Assembly (NCBI GenBank): GCA_003022005.1
Contig: PXRQ01000085.1
Location: 1 to 34,804 of the forward strand
Length of the DNA: 34,804 nt
Source: Halobacteriales archaeon QS_5_70_15
GTDB taxonomy: Archaea > Halobacteriota > Halobacteria > Halobacteriales > Haloarculaceae
Direction of reading: 5' to 3'
A model generated the notes under the pieces. That model was given only the letters and a program-made list of their open reading frames with translations. It was not told the DNA's origin and made no database searches. Shown here one piece after another: positions 1 through 7,310 of the stretch (positions are counted from its first letter, which is position 1; each line of letters begins with the position of its first letter). The translations under genes and the position numbers were made by a program.

Positions 1-266
1 CCCTCGGCGTCTCCAGCCCACGCCTCGATGTCCTCACCTTCGAGGCAGATGACGAGCTTCTCGGGGCTGTCCTTGTGGGTTCCCAACGCCTTCCCCGGCG
101 CGATCTCGAAGTAGACGACGTTGTGGCCGCCTTCGAGTTCCATCCCGGTTGCCGCCGGGAAATGCGGTGAGAACGGGAAATTGACGTCCACTTGCATATC
201 CGTTTCCGATTGGGTCACCTCGACCAGGTCGAGATCGTCGAGGCTGAGCGTCTTGAGTTCGGACAC
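1..266 (-). CDS. Cupin-like domain protein, N-terminal part (runs off the left edge)
   Basis: Reading leftward from a GTG start at 264-266, the frame stays open to the window edge (about 88 residues visible). It begins VSELKTLSLDDLDLVEV and later has GGHNVVYFEIAPGKALGTHK followed by KLVICLEGE. A beta-rich run with one conserved His (GTHKD) is typical of the first cupin motif, so I call it a small cupin-fold protein of unknown ligand. The start lies 8 bp after the stop of the DUF4242 gene on the same strand, so the two are almost certainly cotranscribed, possibly with translational coupling. The C-terminal half of the barrel is outside the window, so metal ligands cannot be checked. The GTG start was chosen because an in-frame TGA lies just upstream. 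Confidence 0.7.
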   Translation of the reverse strand, partial: MSELKTLSLDDLDLVEVTQSETDMQVDVNFPFSPHFPAATGMELEGGHNVVYFEIAPGKALGTHKDSPEKLVICLEGEDIEAWAGDAE

Positions 267-274
267 GGGTTCGG

Positions 275-586
275 TTACTCGAGGTCACTCTGGTCGAACT
301 GGTCGTCCATACGTGTCAGCTCCGCCACGGGGAGGCCGGCGCGCTCGGAGTGCTCTCTGATTGCCGCCTCGTTCGGGGCGCGATAGTGACAGTACGCGCA
401 ATCCGTCTCGCCGTTCGGGTCCTCCAGCACGTCGGTACGCACCCACTCGACCTCGACGCCCTCGTCCCGAAGTTCCGCGATCGCTCCCTGCGATGCCTCG
501 AGGGCGTCTTGCTTGGTCTCCTCAGTCGTGACGTCCTCGTCCATCCGGCGCCAGATGCCGAAGTCGATCAGGTCCTGGTCCGTCAT
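275..586 (-). CDS. DUF4242 (nickel-binding-like) small protein
   Basis: 103 residues starting MTDQDLIDFGIWRRM. The C-terminal half has the family pattern: a Cys pair in CAYCHYRAP followed by NEAAIREHSERAGLPVAEL, as in DUF4242 proteins, where residues of this kind have been proposed to bind nickel. The N-terminal part is predicted alpha/beta (ferredoxin-like fold in the family). The reaction is unknown. It is the first gene of a two-gene unit with the cupin gene 8 bp downstream, and it lies behind a perfect 26-bp palindrome and downstream of an ArsR-like zinc-ribbon regulator on the same strand. I infer that the regulator controls this pair, possibly in response to a metal or an oxidant. Family call fairly sure, function not. 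Confidence 0.75.
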   Translation of the reverse strand: MTDQDLIDFGIWRRMDEDVTTEETKQDALEASQGAIAELRDEGVEVEWVRTDVLEDPNGETDCAYCHYRAPNEAAIREHSERAGLPVAELTRMDDQFDQSDLE

Positions 587-636
587 GACCGGCTAAGTCT
601 ATGGCGAGGATGGCACTTATCTATTCGGAGAATGAT

Positions 637-662
637 ATTTCACTAATCGAGTCTAGTGAAAT
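637..662. promoter_or_regulatory. Perfect 9-8-9 palindrome, candidate operator of the DUF4242-cupin operon
   Basis: ATTTCACTA at 637-645 is exactly repeated as its reverse complement TAGTGAAAT at 654-662, separated by 8 bp. It sits 51-76 bp upstream of the DUF4242 start codon in a locally AT-rich stretch, between that gene and the end of the regulator gene at 733. The half-site spacing (centre to centre 17 bp) suits a dimeric winged-helix protein. On the minus strand the arm nearest the gene overlaps a TATA-like AAATATC, so binding would be expected to affect transcription directly. That the neighbouring ArsR-like protein is the binder is inference. Confidence 0.6.
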
Positions 663-732
663 TTCCTTCATGGACTGAAACCGAGAGATCGGTTCGGTAC
701 CACCTGGATAGGGAGGGGGGCCGACCTCGGGG

Positions 733-1713
733 TTACGCCGACCGTTCTCGGTCGAGGCCAACGGTATCCAAATCGTCGTCGAGTGAGACGTTTAGCGTCT
801 CCGTATCGCCCTCGATGGTGACTGATACGCGGAACGGCTCCTCGGTGACGGTGGTCTCGACACGACTCTGGAGGAGCTCGAGGATCTCGGTGAAGTCCGG
901 CGCGAGGACGTCGATTCCCTCGTTGGCGAGGAGTCCAACGACAGGAGAAAGCGTCAAAACGAACGGTTCCACCGGTAGCCGCTTGCCGAACCCGCAGGTA
1001 TCACACTGCTGGTCCGTCCAGACCGGGAATCGAGTCCCACAGTGAGGACAGGGCTCCCGCTCCAGCGTCTGATGATCGTCACAGACCGAGACTGACGTGG
1101 AGATCGAGCCCGCACATTCTCGGCAGATGTCGCGCATCATGTACGTGATATCCAGCATACATCGGTAGAAGCCAGTAGTGAGTGCTTCGTCGGGAGTGCG
1201 ATCCGTCAGCCCTGCAGCCGGGTAGCTCGAGAAGAACACCGACCCCTCCGGTGCCTCGTCCCCGAACAGTCCGTCGCACTCCGTGCAACTGATCCGAATC
1301 CACTGATCCTCGTACGCAGCCGTCATGGGTCCACTACACAATGGACAGTCCTGATCGAGGCCAGTCGAAAAGTCCACGTGGTTCTCACCCGAGACAGCGA
1401 TTACGGTTCTGGCTATTTGCTTGCCGGCGCCACTCAGTCGGTACCCCTCGTCAGTGTGCTGAACGAAGTGAGGGGTGAGCTGCGAGAGGTGGTAGTTGAA
1501 CCGTCCGTTGTCGTCGAGATCGACCTGGTGCCGCAGCTTCGAAAACGAGATCGTCTTGGCAGTATCGGTGACGTCGTCGTATTCGTGAGCTGCATCGGCG
1601 TGCCACAGCACGCGGATGATATCCAATCGGATTCCGTTTCCCAACACGGCGAACGCTTCGTCCGGAGACAACCCGTCCAAATCGAGCTCTGGTGTGAATC
1701 GAGTTCCAGCCAT
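733..1713 (-). CDS. ArsR-like winged-helix regulator with zinc-ribbon region
   Basis: 326 residues from the chosen start MAGTRFTPELDLDGL. Residues ~12-95 form an ArsR-type helix-turn-helix: EAFAVLGNGIRLDIIRVLW, then SFSKLRHQVDLDDNGRFNYHLSQL (recognition helix region) and a wing. The middle carries repeated Cys pairs (CPLC, CTEC, CREC, CPHC, CDTC), so several zinc ribbons are likely; the C-terminal ~90 residues are acidic without motifs. This matches the haloarchaeal HTH proteins with DUF7347/7351-like C-termini. The frame stays open 45 codons further upstream, but a TATA-like box at 1737-1742 lies about 27 bp before ATG 1713, the leaderless spacing. It is upstream of the DUF4242-cupin pair on the same strand. 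The inducer is unknown. Confidence 0.75.
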   Translation of the reverse strand: MAGTRFTPELDLDGLSPDEAFAVLGNGIRLDIIRVLWHADAAHEYDDVTDTAKTISFSKLRHQVDLDDNGRFNYHLSQLTPHFVQHTDEGYRLSGAGKQIARTVIAVSGENHVDFSTGLDQDCPLCSGPMTAAYEDQWIRISCTECDGLFGDEAPEGSVFFSSYPAAGLTDRTPDEALTTGFYRCMLDITYMMRDICRECAGSISTSVSVCDDHQTLEREPCPHCGTRFPVWTDQQCDTCGFGKRLPVEPFVLTLSPVVGLLANEGIDVLAPDFTEILELLQSRVETTVTEEPFRVSVTIEGDTETLNVSLDDDLDTVGLDRERSA

Positions 1714-2033
1714 GCTAGCGAATACCACTTGTTGGTCTATAACTCTACTTCTTGGCCTGAGCCACGGGGTGGGAAATACGCGTCCTGTCTCGAGCACTTC
1801 AACCAGTCCAGTTCGGAAACCCGCTCGTGTCAGATAGGCGCTCCACATCTTGCACGCGCCGAGAGAACTATACCGTCGGACGGAACGGTTGATAGTCCCG
1901 GCCAGGGTCGCTACCGGTCGACTCTATCAGAGCCTCTGTCCGACGGTGTATGCGAAACGAACCAAGTGAGTTCGTGGAGTGCGACCCCGCACGTCCCCGG
2001 TTGAGGAACCACTGAGACGGAGGGACGGCCGTA
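1714..2033. other. Intergenic stretch without a supportable gene
   Basis: 320 bp between the regulator and the CcdA-like gene. Apart from the regulator's TATA box I see no frame with protein-like composition. A run in frame with the regulator (about 45 codons) could be old coding sequence, but nothing recognisable is left. Confidence 0.5.
1737..1742 (-). promoter_or_regulatory. TATA-like box for the zinc-ribbon regulator
   Basis: Minus-strand TTATAG centred about 27 bp before the ATG at 1713, inside a short AT-rich stretch. The spacing is that of haloarchaeal leaderless promoters and supports the shorter start of the regulator. Confidence 0.5.
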
Positions 2034-2681
2034 TCAGACCAGCCGGAGGATGCCGAGCCAGTCGAAATCGAACACGAACAGGTAGATCTGCGCGACGCCG
2101 GCCAGCGCGAGCAGCGCGCCGGCGACCCGCGAGACGCGGCCGGTATTCCGCGAGAGCGTGCGGAGCAAGCCCGCCCGGCCGACCGCCACAGCGGCCCCGA
2201 GCGGCCCGCTCCCGAGCGCAAACAGCGCGAGCCCGACGAAGATGGGGGCCGTACAGCCGGCGGCGGCGACACCGTAGACGACGCCGAAAAGGAAGAACCC
2301 GCCCGCCGACCGCTCGCGCTCGGGCAACTGGACGTGTAGCGAGGGGTCGAACCGGCCGCTCGCCATCGCCAGTCCGAGGAGGATCAGCAGGCCGCCGACG
2401 CCGAGCTCGAGCGTGGCGATGTCCGCGAGCGCGCCGGCGCCGAGCGACGCGACGATCCCCGCGAGGGCGCCGTAGACGACGAAGAACCCGAGCGAGGCGA
2501 GGGTGCCGACGATGGCCGCCCGCCGGAGTCGGATCGCGAGCGGGGCGCTGTCGCTCCCGTCGACCTGCCCGAGGTAGTACGCGACGTAGCCGGGGAGCAG
2601 CGGGAACGCACAGGGGGCGAAGAACGTCGCGGCCCCGGCCGCGAACGCGAAGCCGATCCGCAGTCCCTCGACGTCGACCAT
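2034..2681 (-). CDS. ccdA: CcdA-type transmembrane electron carrier, short form
   Basis: 215 residues starting MVDVEGLRIGFAFAAG. CcdA/DsbD-like proteins carry reducing equivalents from cytoplasmic thioredoxin across the membrane. The two signature cysteines are present: FFAPCAFPLLPGY in the first membrane segment and GVAAAGCTAPIFVG in the fourth. The family normally has six membrane segments. Here, after GPLGAAVAVG (res ~165), the sequence goes straight to a basic stretch GRAGLLRTLSRNTGRVSR and then the last segment, so the fifth segment appears to be missing. The gene starts 2 bp after the stop of the TlpA-like gene, so the two form an operon and this protein probably reduces that lipoprotein. 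The frame is open further upstream but that overlaps the TlpA gene; ATG 2681 fits both homology and spacing. Confidence 0.85.
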   Translation of the reverse strand: MVDVEGLRIGFAFAAGAATFFAPCAFPLLPGYVAYYLGQVDGSDSAPLAIRLRRAAIVGTLASLGFFVVYGALAGIVASLGAGALADIATLELGVGGLLILLGLAMASGRFDPSLHVQLPERERSAGGFFLFGVVYGVAAAGCTAPIFVGLALFALGSGPLGAAVAVGRAGLLRTLSRNTGRVSRVAGALLALAGVAQIYLFVFDFDWLGILRLV

Positions 2682-2683
2682 CG

Positions 2684-3217
2684 TCAGGCCTCCTCGGCCC
2701 CGGCCTCGCGTAGCGCTTTCGCTATGCTGTCGGCGGCCGCGAGTCCGACGTGCCGCCACTGCTCGCTCCCCTCGGGGTCGAAGGCGATGAGCGTCGGTAT
2801 CCGGTCGACGCCGAACCGCTCGTTCGTCCGGAGTTCGGTGTCCCGCGCGACCGGCCAGGTCCCCTCGTAGTCCCGCCAGAACCGCTCGACGGGGGCGTTC
2901 TCGCCCTCGTTGGTGATCGAGAGCATGTGGACGTCGGGGAACCGCCCGCGGATCGAACGTAGTTCCTCCATCTGCGGTTTGCAGGGCGCACACCACGTGG
3001 CCCACCAGTCCAGCAGCGCCACCCGGTCGTCGGGGAGGACCGGGACCGAACCGCCGGGTGAGCCGGCGACGTCGAGCGAGCGGAGGGTCGACGCCTCGCT
3101 CGAGCCGCCGGACCCGCCCGAGCCGCCGGAGCCGACGATGGACGTGCATCCGGCCAGGCCGACGGCGCCGACGGCGAGCCCGGACCGGAGGAACCCCCGG
3201 CGGGTCGAATCGGACAT
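2684..3217 (-). CDS. TlpA/thioredoxin-like lipoprotein, Tat-exported
   Basis: 177 residues. The N-terminus has a twin-arginine signal (RRGFLRSGLAVGAVGLAGC) with a lipobox ending at Cys24, then a Gly/Ser linker, so it should be anchored on the outer face of the membrane. The thioredoxin domain follows: active site WCAPC at residues 75-79 preceded by DWWAT, and the cis-proline in DRIPTLI near residue 140. TlpA-like proteins act as extracytoplasmic thiol-disulfide reductants. It is the first gene of an operon with the CcdA-like gene, the usual electron donor. It is divergent from the DUF3179 lipoprotein with about 100 bp between starts. Its client protein is unknown. Confidence 0.88.
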   Translation of the reverse strand: MSDSTRRGFLRSGLAVGAVGLAGCTSIVGSGGSGGSGGSSEASTLRSLDVAGSPGGSVPVLPDDRVALLDWWATWCAPCKPQMEELRSIRGRFPDVHMLSITNEGENAPVERFWRDYEGTWPVARDTELRTNERFGVDRIPTLIAFDPEGSEQWRHVGLAAADSIAKALREAGAEEA

Positions 3218-3319
3218 ATGGTTCGATTAGGCGCCGTCGGTTCAAATCCTTGCGCCGGGTGTGGTGGCCGACCACACAACCCCGGGGTGGATACGTAGAC
3301 GGCCGGACAACGGGTCGGT

Positions 3320-4561
3320 ATGAGACGTCGACGTTATCTCACCACCCTGGCCGCCGGCGGGCTCGCGGGACTCGCCGGCTGCACCGTGATCGGGGGGTCG
3401 GACGGCGGGAACGGGAGCGGCGGGGACTCGGGCGGCTCCGGCGGGTCGGACGGTTCGTCGGGGAGCCCGACCGACACGCCGGAGGGAACCGCGACGGACG
3501 CGTCCGAGTCCGGAACCGAGACGGTCAACGGCGTGGAGGTGCCGGTGCCGGACTCGGAACTGCGCCGGGGGGCCGCCAAGGACGCCATCCCGGCCATCGT
3601 CGACCCGGAGTTCGGCGAGGACTGGTCGGGGGTCGAGGTGAACGTCGGGTCGAGCCTCGCCGGCGGGGGCGGCGGGACGACCGAGCCGCGGCTCTCGGAC
3701 AGCCACCGGGTCATCGCCGTCGGGCGGGACGGCGAGGCGCGGGCCTACCCGCTCCGGATACTCAACTGGCACGAGGTCGTCAACGACACCTTCGGCGGGC
3801 CGCTGCTCGTGACGTACTGCCCGCTCTGCGGGAGCGGCGTGACGGCCGTCCGGACCGTCGGGGGCGAGGCGGCCACCTTCGGCGTCTCCGGGCTCCTGTT
3901 CCGGAACGCGCTCGTGATGTACGACCGGGCGACCGGCAGCCACTGGTCGCAGATCGCCGCCGCGGCGATCCAGGGCCGGCAGGTCGGGACCGCCCTCGAA
4001 CTCGTCCCCTCGGCGCTCACCACGTGGGGCGAGTTCAGGGAGCAGTACCCCGACGGGGTGGTCCTGCGGCCGCCGCCGGACTCGAGCACCGTGAACGGCC
4101 GGAACGCCACCCGGGACTACAACCAGAACCCCTACACCGGCTACGAGTCGAGCGAGCAGATCGGGCTCGGCGGATCGTTCGACGACGACCGGCTCCACCC
4201 CAAGACGACGGTCGTCGGCGTCGAGCACGGCGACGTCTCGCGGGCCTACCCGCTGGAGCGAGTACGGGAGGCCGGCGTCGTCAACGACGAGGTCGACGGC
4301 CTTCCCGTGGTCGTCGCGGCTACCGAGTCGGGGACGCTCGCCGCCTACGTCCGCGAGGTCGACGGCGAGACGGTCACGTTCGAGCGGGAGAGCGAGGCGT
4401 TCCTCGCCGCCGTGGGCTCCCGCTGGCGGCTGGTGAGCGGGCTGGCCGTCGACGGGCCCCACGAGGGAATCCGCCTCGAACAGGCCAACACCGTCGCCCA
4501 GGAGTTCTTCTTCTCGTGGAAGAGCTTCCACCCCGAGACCGAGGTCTGGTCGGCGGGGTAG
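3320..4561 (+). CDS. DUF3179 domain lipoprotein
   Basis: 413 residues. The first 21 residues are a Tat-type lipoprotein signal (RRRRYLTTLAAGGLAGLAGC, Cys21), followed by a long Gly/Ser/Thr/Asp linker to about residue 75. The rest matches DUF3179: an N-terminal region predicting a processed substrate (DAIPAIVDPEF), then VIAVGRDGEARAYPLRIL, NWHEVVND, VTYCPLCGSG and a second copy-like half with HPKTTVVGV, AYPLERV and VVNDEVDG. Function of the family is not established. The CPLCG motif could be a redox or metal site, and the adjacent divergent TlpA-CcdA pair could keep it reduced; that link is inference. Start chosen for the intact signal peptide. Confidence 0.85.
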   Translation: MRRRRYLTTLAAGGLAGLAGCTVIGGSDGGNGSGGDSGGSGGSDGSSGSPTDTPEGTATDASESGTETVNGVEVPVPDSELRRGAAKDAIPAIVDPEFGEDWSGVEVNVGSSLAGGGGGTTEPRLSDSHRVIAVGRDGEARAYPLRILNWHEVVNDTFGGPLLVTYCPLCGSGVTAVRTVGGEAATFGVSGLLFRNALVMYDRATGSHWSQIAAAAIQGRQVGTALELVPSALTTWGEFREQYPDGVVLRPPPDSSTVNGRNATRDYNQNPYTGYESSEQIGLGGSFDDDRLHPKTTVVGVEHGDVSRAYPLERVREAGVVNDEVDGLPVVVAATESGTLAAYVREVDGETVTFERESEAFLAAVGSRWRLVSGLAVDGPHEGIRLEQANTVAQEFFFSWKSFHPETEVWSAG

Positions 4562-4809
4562 CCCCGGTCTCTATTCCAAGAGGACGCCGCCGGGCGTCGG
4601 TCCCTGACCGCCGGTCGGGCCCGCTACCCCGGCGCGGCCCGTCGGGCCCGCGGTCGACGATCCGGGATCGTGACGCGGTTCTCCGACGGGGACGAGTCCG
4701 ATGGCCACTGGCGGTGATCCGGTCGAGTCCGGACGGGCCCTGCGACTCGACGTGCGGCGTCGAGGGGGAGAGGGGCCGGGAAGCGGACGGCGCGACCGAC
4801 ACGGACCGG

Positions 4810-6438
4810 TCACTCCCCGACGAACGCGGCGAACCGGTTCATGTCGGCGTCGGTCCCCGCGACGACGAGGTCGTCGCCGTGCTGGACGCGGAAGCCCGGG
4901 CCGAGGTCGGTCAGGACCTCCTCGCCCCGCTCGACGGCGATGACGGTGACGCCGGTCCGGGCCCGGACGTCGGCCTCCGCGAGCGTGTGGCCGGCGAGCG
5001 CGCCACAGCCGGCACGGACGACCTCGACCTGCTGGTCGAAGGAGATGACCTCCTCCTCCAGTATCGTGGAGGCGAGCATCCGCCCGGAGACCGTCGCCAG
5101 CGCGAGCACGTAATCCGCCCCCGCCCGGTAGAGTTTGCGTACCGACTCGGTGGCGTCGGCCCGCGCGATGATCTCGACGTCGGGGTTGAGCTCCCGGACG
5201 ACGAGCGTCGCGAACACGGTGGTCGTGTCGTCGGAGATGGCGATGATGACCGTCGACGCCTCGTCGATGCCCGCCTCGCGGAGCGTCGCCTCGTCGGTGA
5301 CGTCGCCCACGACGTCGACGCCCTCGATGTCCCGGCGGTCGAGGACGACTGTCTCGACCGCGTCGTCGATCCCTTCGACCACCGTCGTCCCGACCTCGTC
5401 GAACCCGGCGACGATCACCGGCCCGCCGTCGCGGCGCCGACGCTCGGAGAGGGTCAGCCGCTTCAGCTGCTCGAGCTGACGCTCGCGCCCGGCGACGACG
5501 AGGATGGTCTGCTCGTCGATCCGCGCGTCCGGCGGGGGCGGCGAGAGGAACTCCCCGCGGATCCACGCCCCGACGATGTTGACGCCGGTGCGCTCGCGGA
5601 CGCCCGCGCCGGCGACGGTCTTGCCGACGATGTCCGAGCCGGACTGCACCGGAAGCTCGACGATGTCGAAGTCCTCGGCGATCTCGATGGCGCCGTCGAG
5701 TTCGGGTGTGACCCCGGCAGTCACCTTCCTGCCGAGGGATTCGCCGATGAGCTGGCTGGGACTGAACACCTCGTCCGCGCCGGCGTAGCGGTGGTACTCC
5801 TCGGTACCCGCATCCTCGACCAGCGTGACGGTGGTACAGTTCCCGACACTGCGGGCCGTGAGGACCACGCTCGCGTTCGCCTCGTCGTCGACGTCCGCGA
5901 CGAGGGCGCGGGCCTCCTCGATGCCCGCCGCACGGAGCGCCCCCGCCGTCTCCGGGTCGCCGTGGATGACGGTCAGGTCCGTCTCGGCGTCGAGCTCGTC
6001 GGCCAGCTCGCGGTCCGGCTCGACGAGGACGTGTTCGCGCCCCCTGGCCGCGAGTTCCTCGACGAGCGCCACCCCCCGGGGACTGTAGCCCGCGATCACC
6101 ACGTGATCCGAGAGGCTCTCCACGCTCGTCGGCGCGTTCGTGGACAGCCGGTCCTCGAACAGGGGGAACAGGAGCACCGGGAGCGCGAGGAAGATGATGA
6201 ACACTCCCGTCAGGTCCATCACGATGACGAGGAGGTTCATGACGTCGGACCCCCACGGCGAGTCCGAGCCGAACCCGGTCGTGGTGAACGTCTCGACGAC
6301 GACCTGGACGGCGTGTAGAAAGGAGAGCCGTTCGCCCTCGAGGTGGATCATCCCGTAGTAGTAGAGCACGGAGTAGGCGAGCATCACCACCACGAGGGAA
6401 AGCAGATAGTAGATCGTCCGCCGTTGCCGGTCGTCCAT
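4810..6438 (-). CDS. Two-TM potassium-channel-like protein with two RCK (TrkA-N/TrkA-C) units
   Basis: 542 residues. Residues ~8-30 and ~66-90 are membrane segments, with a pore loop between them containing ETFTTTGFGSD, which corresponds to the TVGYGD filter of K+ channels but with GFG in place of GYG. Two NAD-binding Rossmann units follow: HVVIAGYSPRG (res ~112) and PVIVAGFDEVG (res ~345), each followed by a TrkA-C-like module (DIVGKTVAGAGVRERTGVNIVG; LAGHTLAEADVRARTGVTVIAV). This is the layout of haloarchaeal Kch/TrkA-type channels, in which ligand-binding RCK domains gate the pore. It stands alone on the minus strand. About 250 bp of GC-rich sequence without a gene lies downstream (4562-4809). 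Ion selectivity not proven. Confidence 0.85.
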   Translation of the reverse strand: MDDRQRRTIYYLLSLVVVMLAYSVLYYYGMIHLEGERLSFLHAVQVVVETFTTTGFGSDSPWGSDVMNLLVIVMDLTGVFIIFLALPVLLFPLFEDRLSTNAPTSVESLSDHVVIAGYSPRGVALVEELAARGREHVLVEPDRELADELDAETDLTVIHGDPETAGALRAAGIEEARALVADVDDEANASVVLTARSVGNCTTVTLVEDAGTEEYHRYAGADEVFSPSQLIGESLGRKVTAGVTPELDGAIEIAEDFDIVELPVQSGSDIVGKTVAGAGVRERTGVNIVGAWIRGEFLSPPPPDARIDEQTILVVAGRERQLEQLKRLTLSERRRRDGGPVIVAGFDEVGTTVVEGIDDAVETVVLDRRDIEGVDVVGDVTDEATLREAGIDEASTVIIAISDDTTTVFATLVVRELNPDVEIIARADATESVRKLYRAGADYVLALATVSGRMLASTILEEEVISFDQQVEVVRAGCGALAGHTLAEADVRARTGVTVIAVERGEEVLTDLGPGFRVQHGDDLVVAGTDADMNRFAAFVGE

Positions 6439-6543
6439 GTGCGGGAAACGCGAGGGGGACCGTCTAAGGCGTTCGGTTCCTTCGATCCCCGCCGGGCCAC
6501 CGAGACGTCAACCGTTTACGGCCCGGCCGCCCTTGACCCACCC

Positions 6544-6816
6544 ATGCGCGAGGTGACCCACGAGGCCGACGGTCCCTACATCGTGACCCCCGAGGACATC
6601 GACGAGGAGAAGGGCGACGTGGCGGTCTGTCTGTGCGGGCTCTCCGCCGACCGTCCGTTCTGTGACGGCTCCCACCGGGCGACCGAGGACGAGGACCCGG
6701 ACACCCGATACACGTACGAGGACGACCGGCCGGGCGAGCGGCGGGTCGTCGAGGGGTTCGAGTTCGCCGACGAGGGGGCCGGCGCGAACCACGAGGACCC
6801 GGAGGACCGCACCTGA
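6544..6816 (+). CDS. CDGSH-type iron-sulfur protein
   Basis: 90 residues from ATG 6544 (MREVTHEADGPYIVTPED). It contains the full CDGSH signature, CLCGLSADRPFCDGSH, with the three Cys and one His that bind a 2Fe-2S cluster. An acidic tail (DEDPDTRYTYEDDRPGE) follows, as in other haloarchaeal members. The family is linked to redox or iron sensing; the specific role is unknown. The open frame extends upstream, but a TATA-like TTTAC at about 6512-6516 lies ~28 bp before ATG 6544 and the homology starts here. The gene is divergent from the channel gene at 6438, sharing a 105-bp spacer. Confidence 0.85.
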   Translation: MREVTHEADGPYIVTPEDIDEEKGDVAVCLCGLSADRPFCDGSHRATEDEDPDTRYTYEDDRPGERRVVEGFEFADEGAGANHEDPEDRT

Positions 6817-6906
6817 CGGGGGACCGGCGGTCGCGGGAGCGCCCCGGAACCGCCGGACGGACCGAGCACGCGAAGCTCTAACAGCGCGGCCCCCTCCGGG
6901 CGTGGT

Positions 6907-7080
6907 ATGCCCTCCTCCGCCGAGTACCGGGGGGCGCCGTCACCCTCGTCCGTGCCGCCCTCCTGGTCTTCGCCGGGGCGGTCACGGTTCGTCGCCGGGA
7001 CAGGGGGCTCACGCTGCTCTCCGTGGCGACGGGGCTCGGGTTCCCGACGCTGGGGGCGGTCGGGATACGGGGCCTGGTCC
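6907..7080 (+). pseudogene. Frameshifted remnant of a small two-helix membrane protein (DUF7521-like)
   Basis: An ATG at 6907 stands about 28 bp after a TATA-like CTCTAA (6876-6881), but its own frame is a low-complexity Ser/Arg run. One frame over, from 6906, the translation reads like a membrane protein: GAVTLVRAALLVFAGAVTV, RRRDRGLTLLSVATGLGFPT and LGAVGIRGLV. That is two hydrophobic helices joined by a basic loop, as in the haloarchaeal DUF7521 proteins. The frame has no start codon of its own, so I infer a frameshift within the first few codons. Downstream the frame runs on into the convergent 43-aa gene without a sensible end. This could be decay or a base-calling error. Confidence 0.32.
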
Positions 7081-7097
7081 GAGGTCCGAGGACGTGC

Positions 7098-7229
7098 TCA
7101 GCCGTGACAGTTGGGATTGCTGTGTGCGGCGACCTCTCCGACCCCGCCGACGAGGAGCAAAACCACGAACAGGAGCGCGATCACCAGCCCCGGTCTCGCG
7201 GTCACGTGTCGGATGACGGTGTCTCTCAT
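7098..7229 (-). CDS. 43-residue single-span membrane protein
   Basis: A short frame from ATG 7227-7229 to TGA 7098-7100. The protein begins MRDTVIRHVTARP, has one strong hydrophobic span (GLVIALLFVVLLLVGGVG, res ~14-31) and ends EVAAHSNPNCHG. The N-terminus is basic and the C-terminus carries His and Cys (H36, C41, H42), so the tail probably faces outward and could bind a metal or form a disulfide. Upstream on this strand is an AT-rich patch (AACGAACTAAACGA) near 7255-7268 as possible promoter. I do not recognise a family. The coding call rests on the clean hydrophobic span with a charged flank and the start position; no homology can be shown here. Confidence 0.5.
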   Translation of the reverse strand: MRDTVIRHVTARPGLVIALLFVVLLLVGGVGEVAAHSNPNCHG

Positions 7230-7310
7230 GCTACAGCCACCGGATGGACGACGGTCGTTTAGTTCGTTATGGTTCGATCCTCGAACCGGACGCCGTGCCG
7301 ACGGGAGGTC

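Noticed and set aside
3058..6318. A 1086-codon open frame on the plus strand, and similar long ones at 24691-27291, 22443-25121 and 29666-31999.
   Set aside because: These are frames kept open by high GC opposite or beside real genes. Their products are Arg/Gly/Pro-rich without domains; only the parts named as features carry family motifs.
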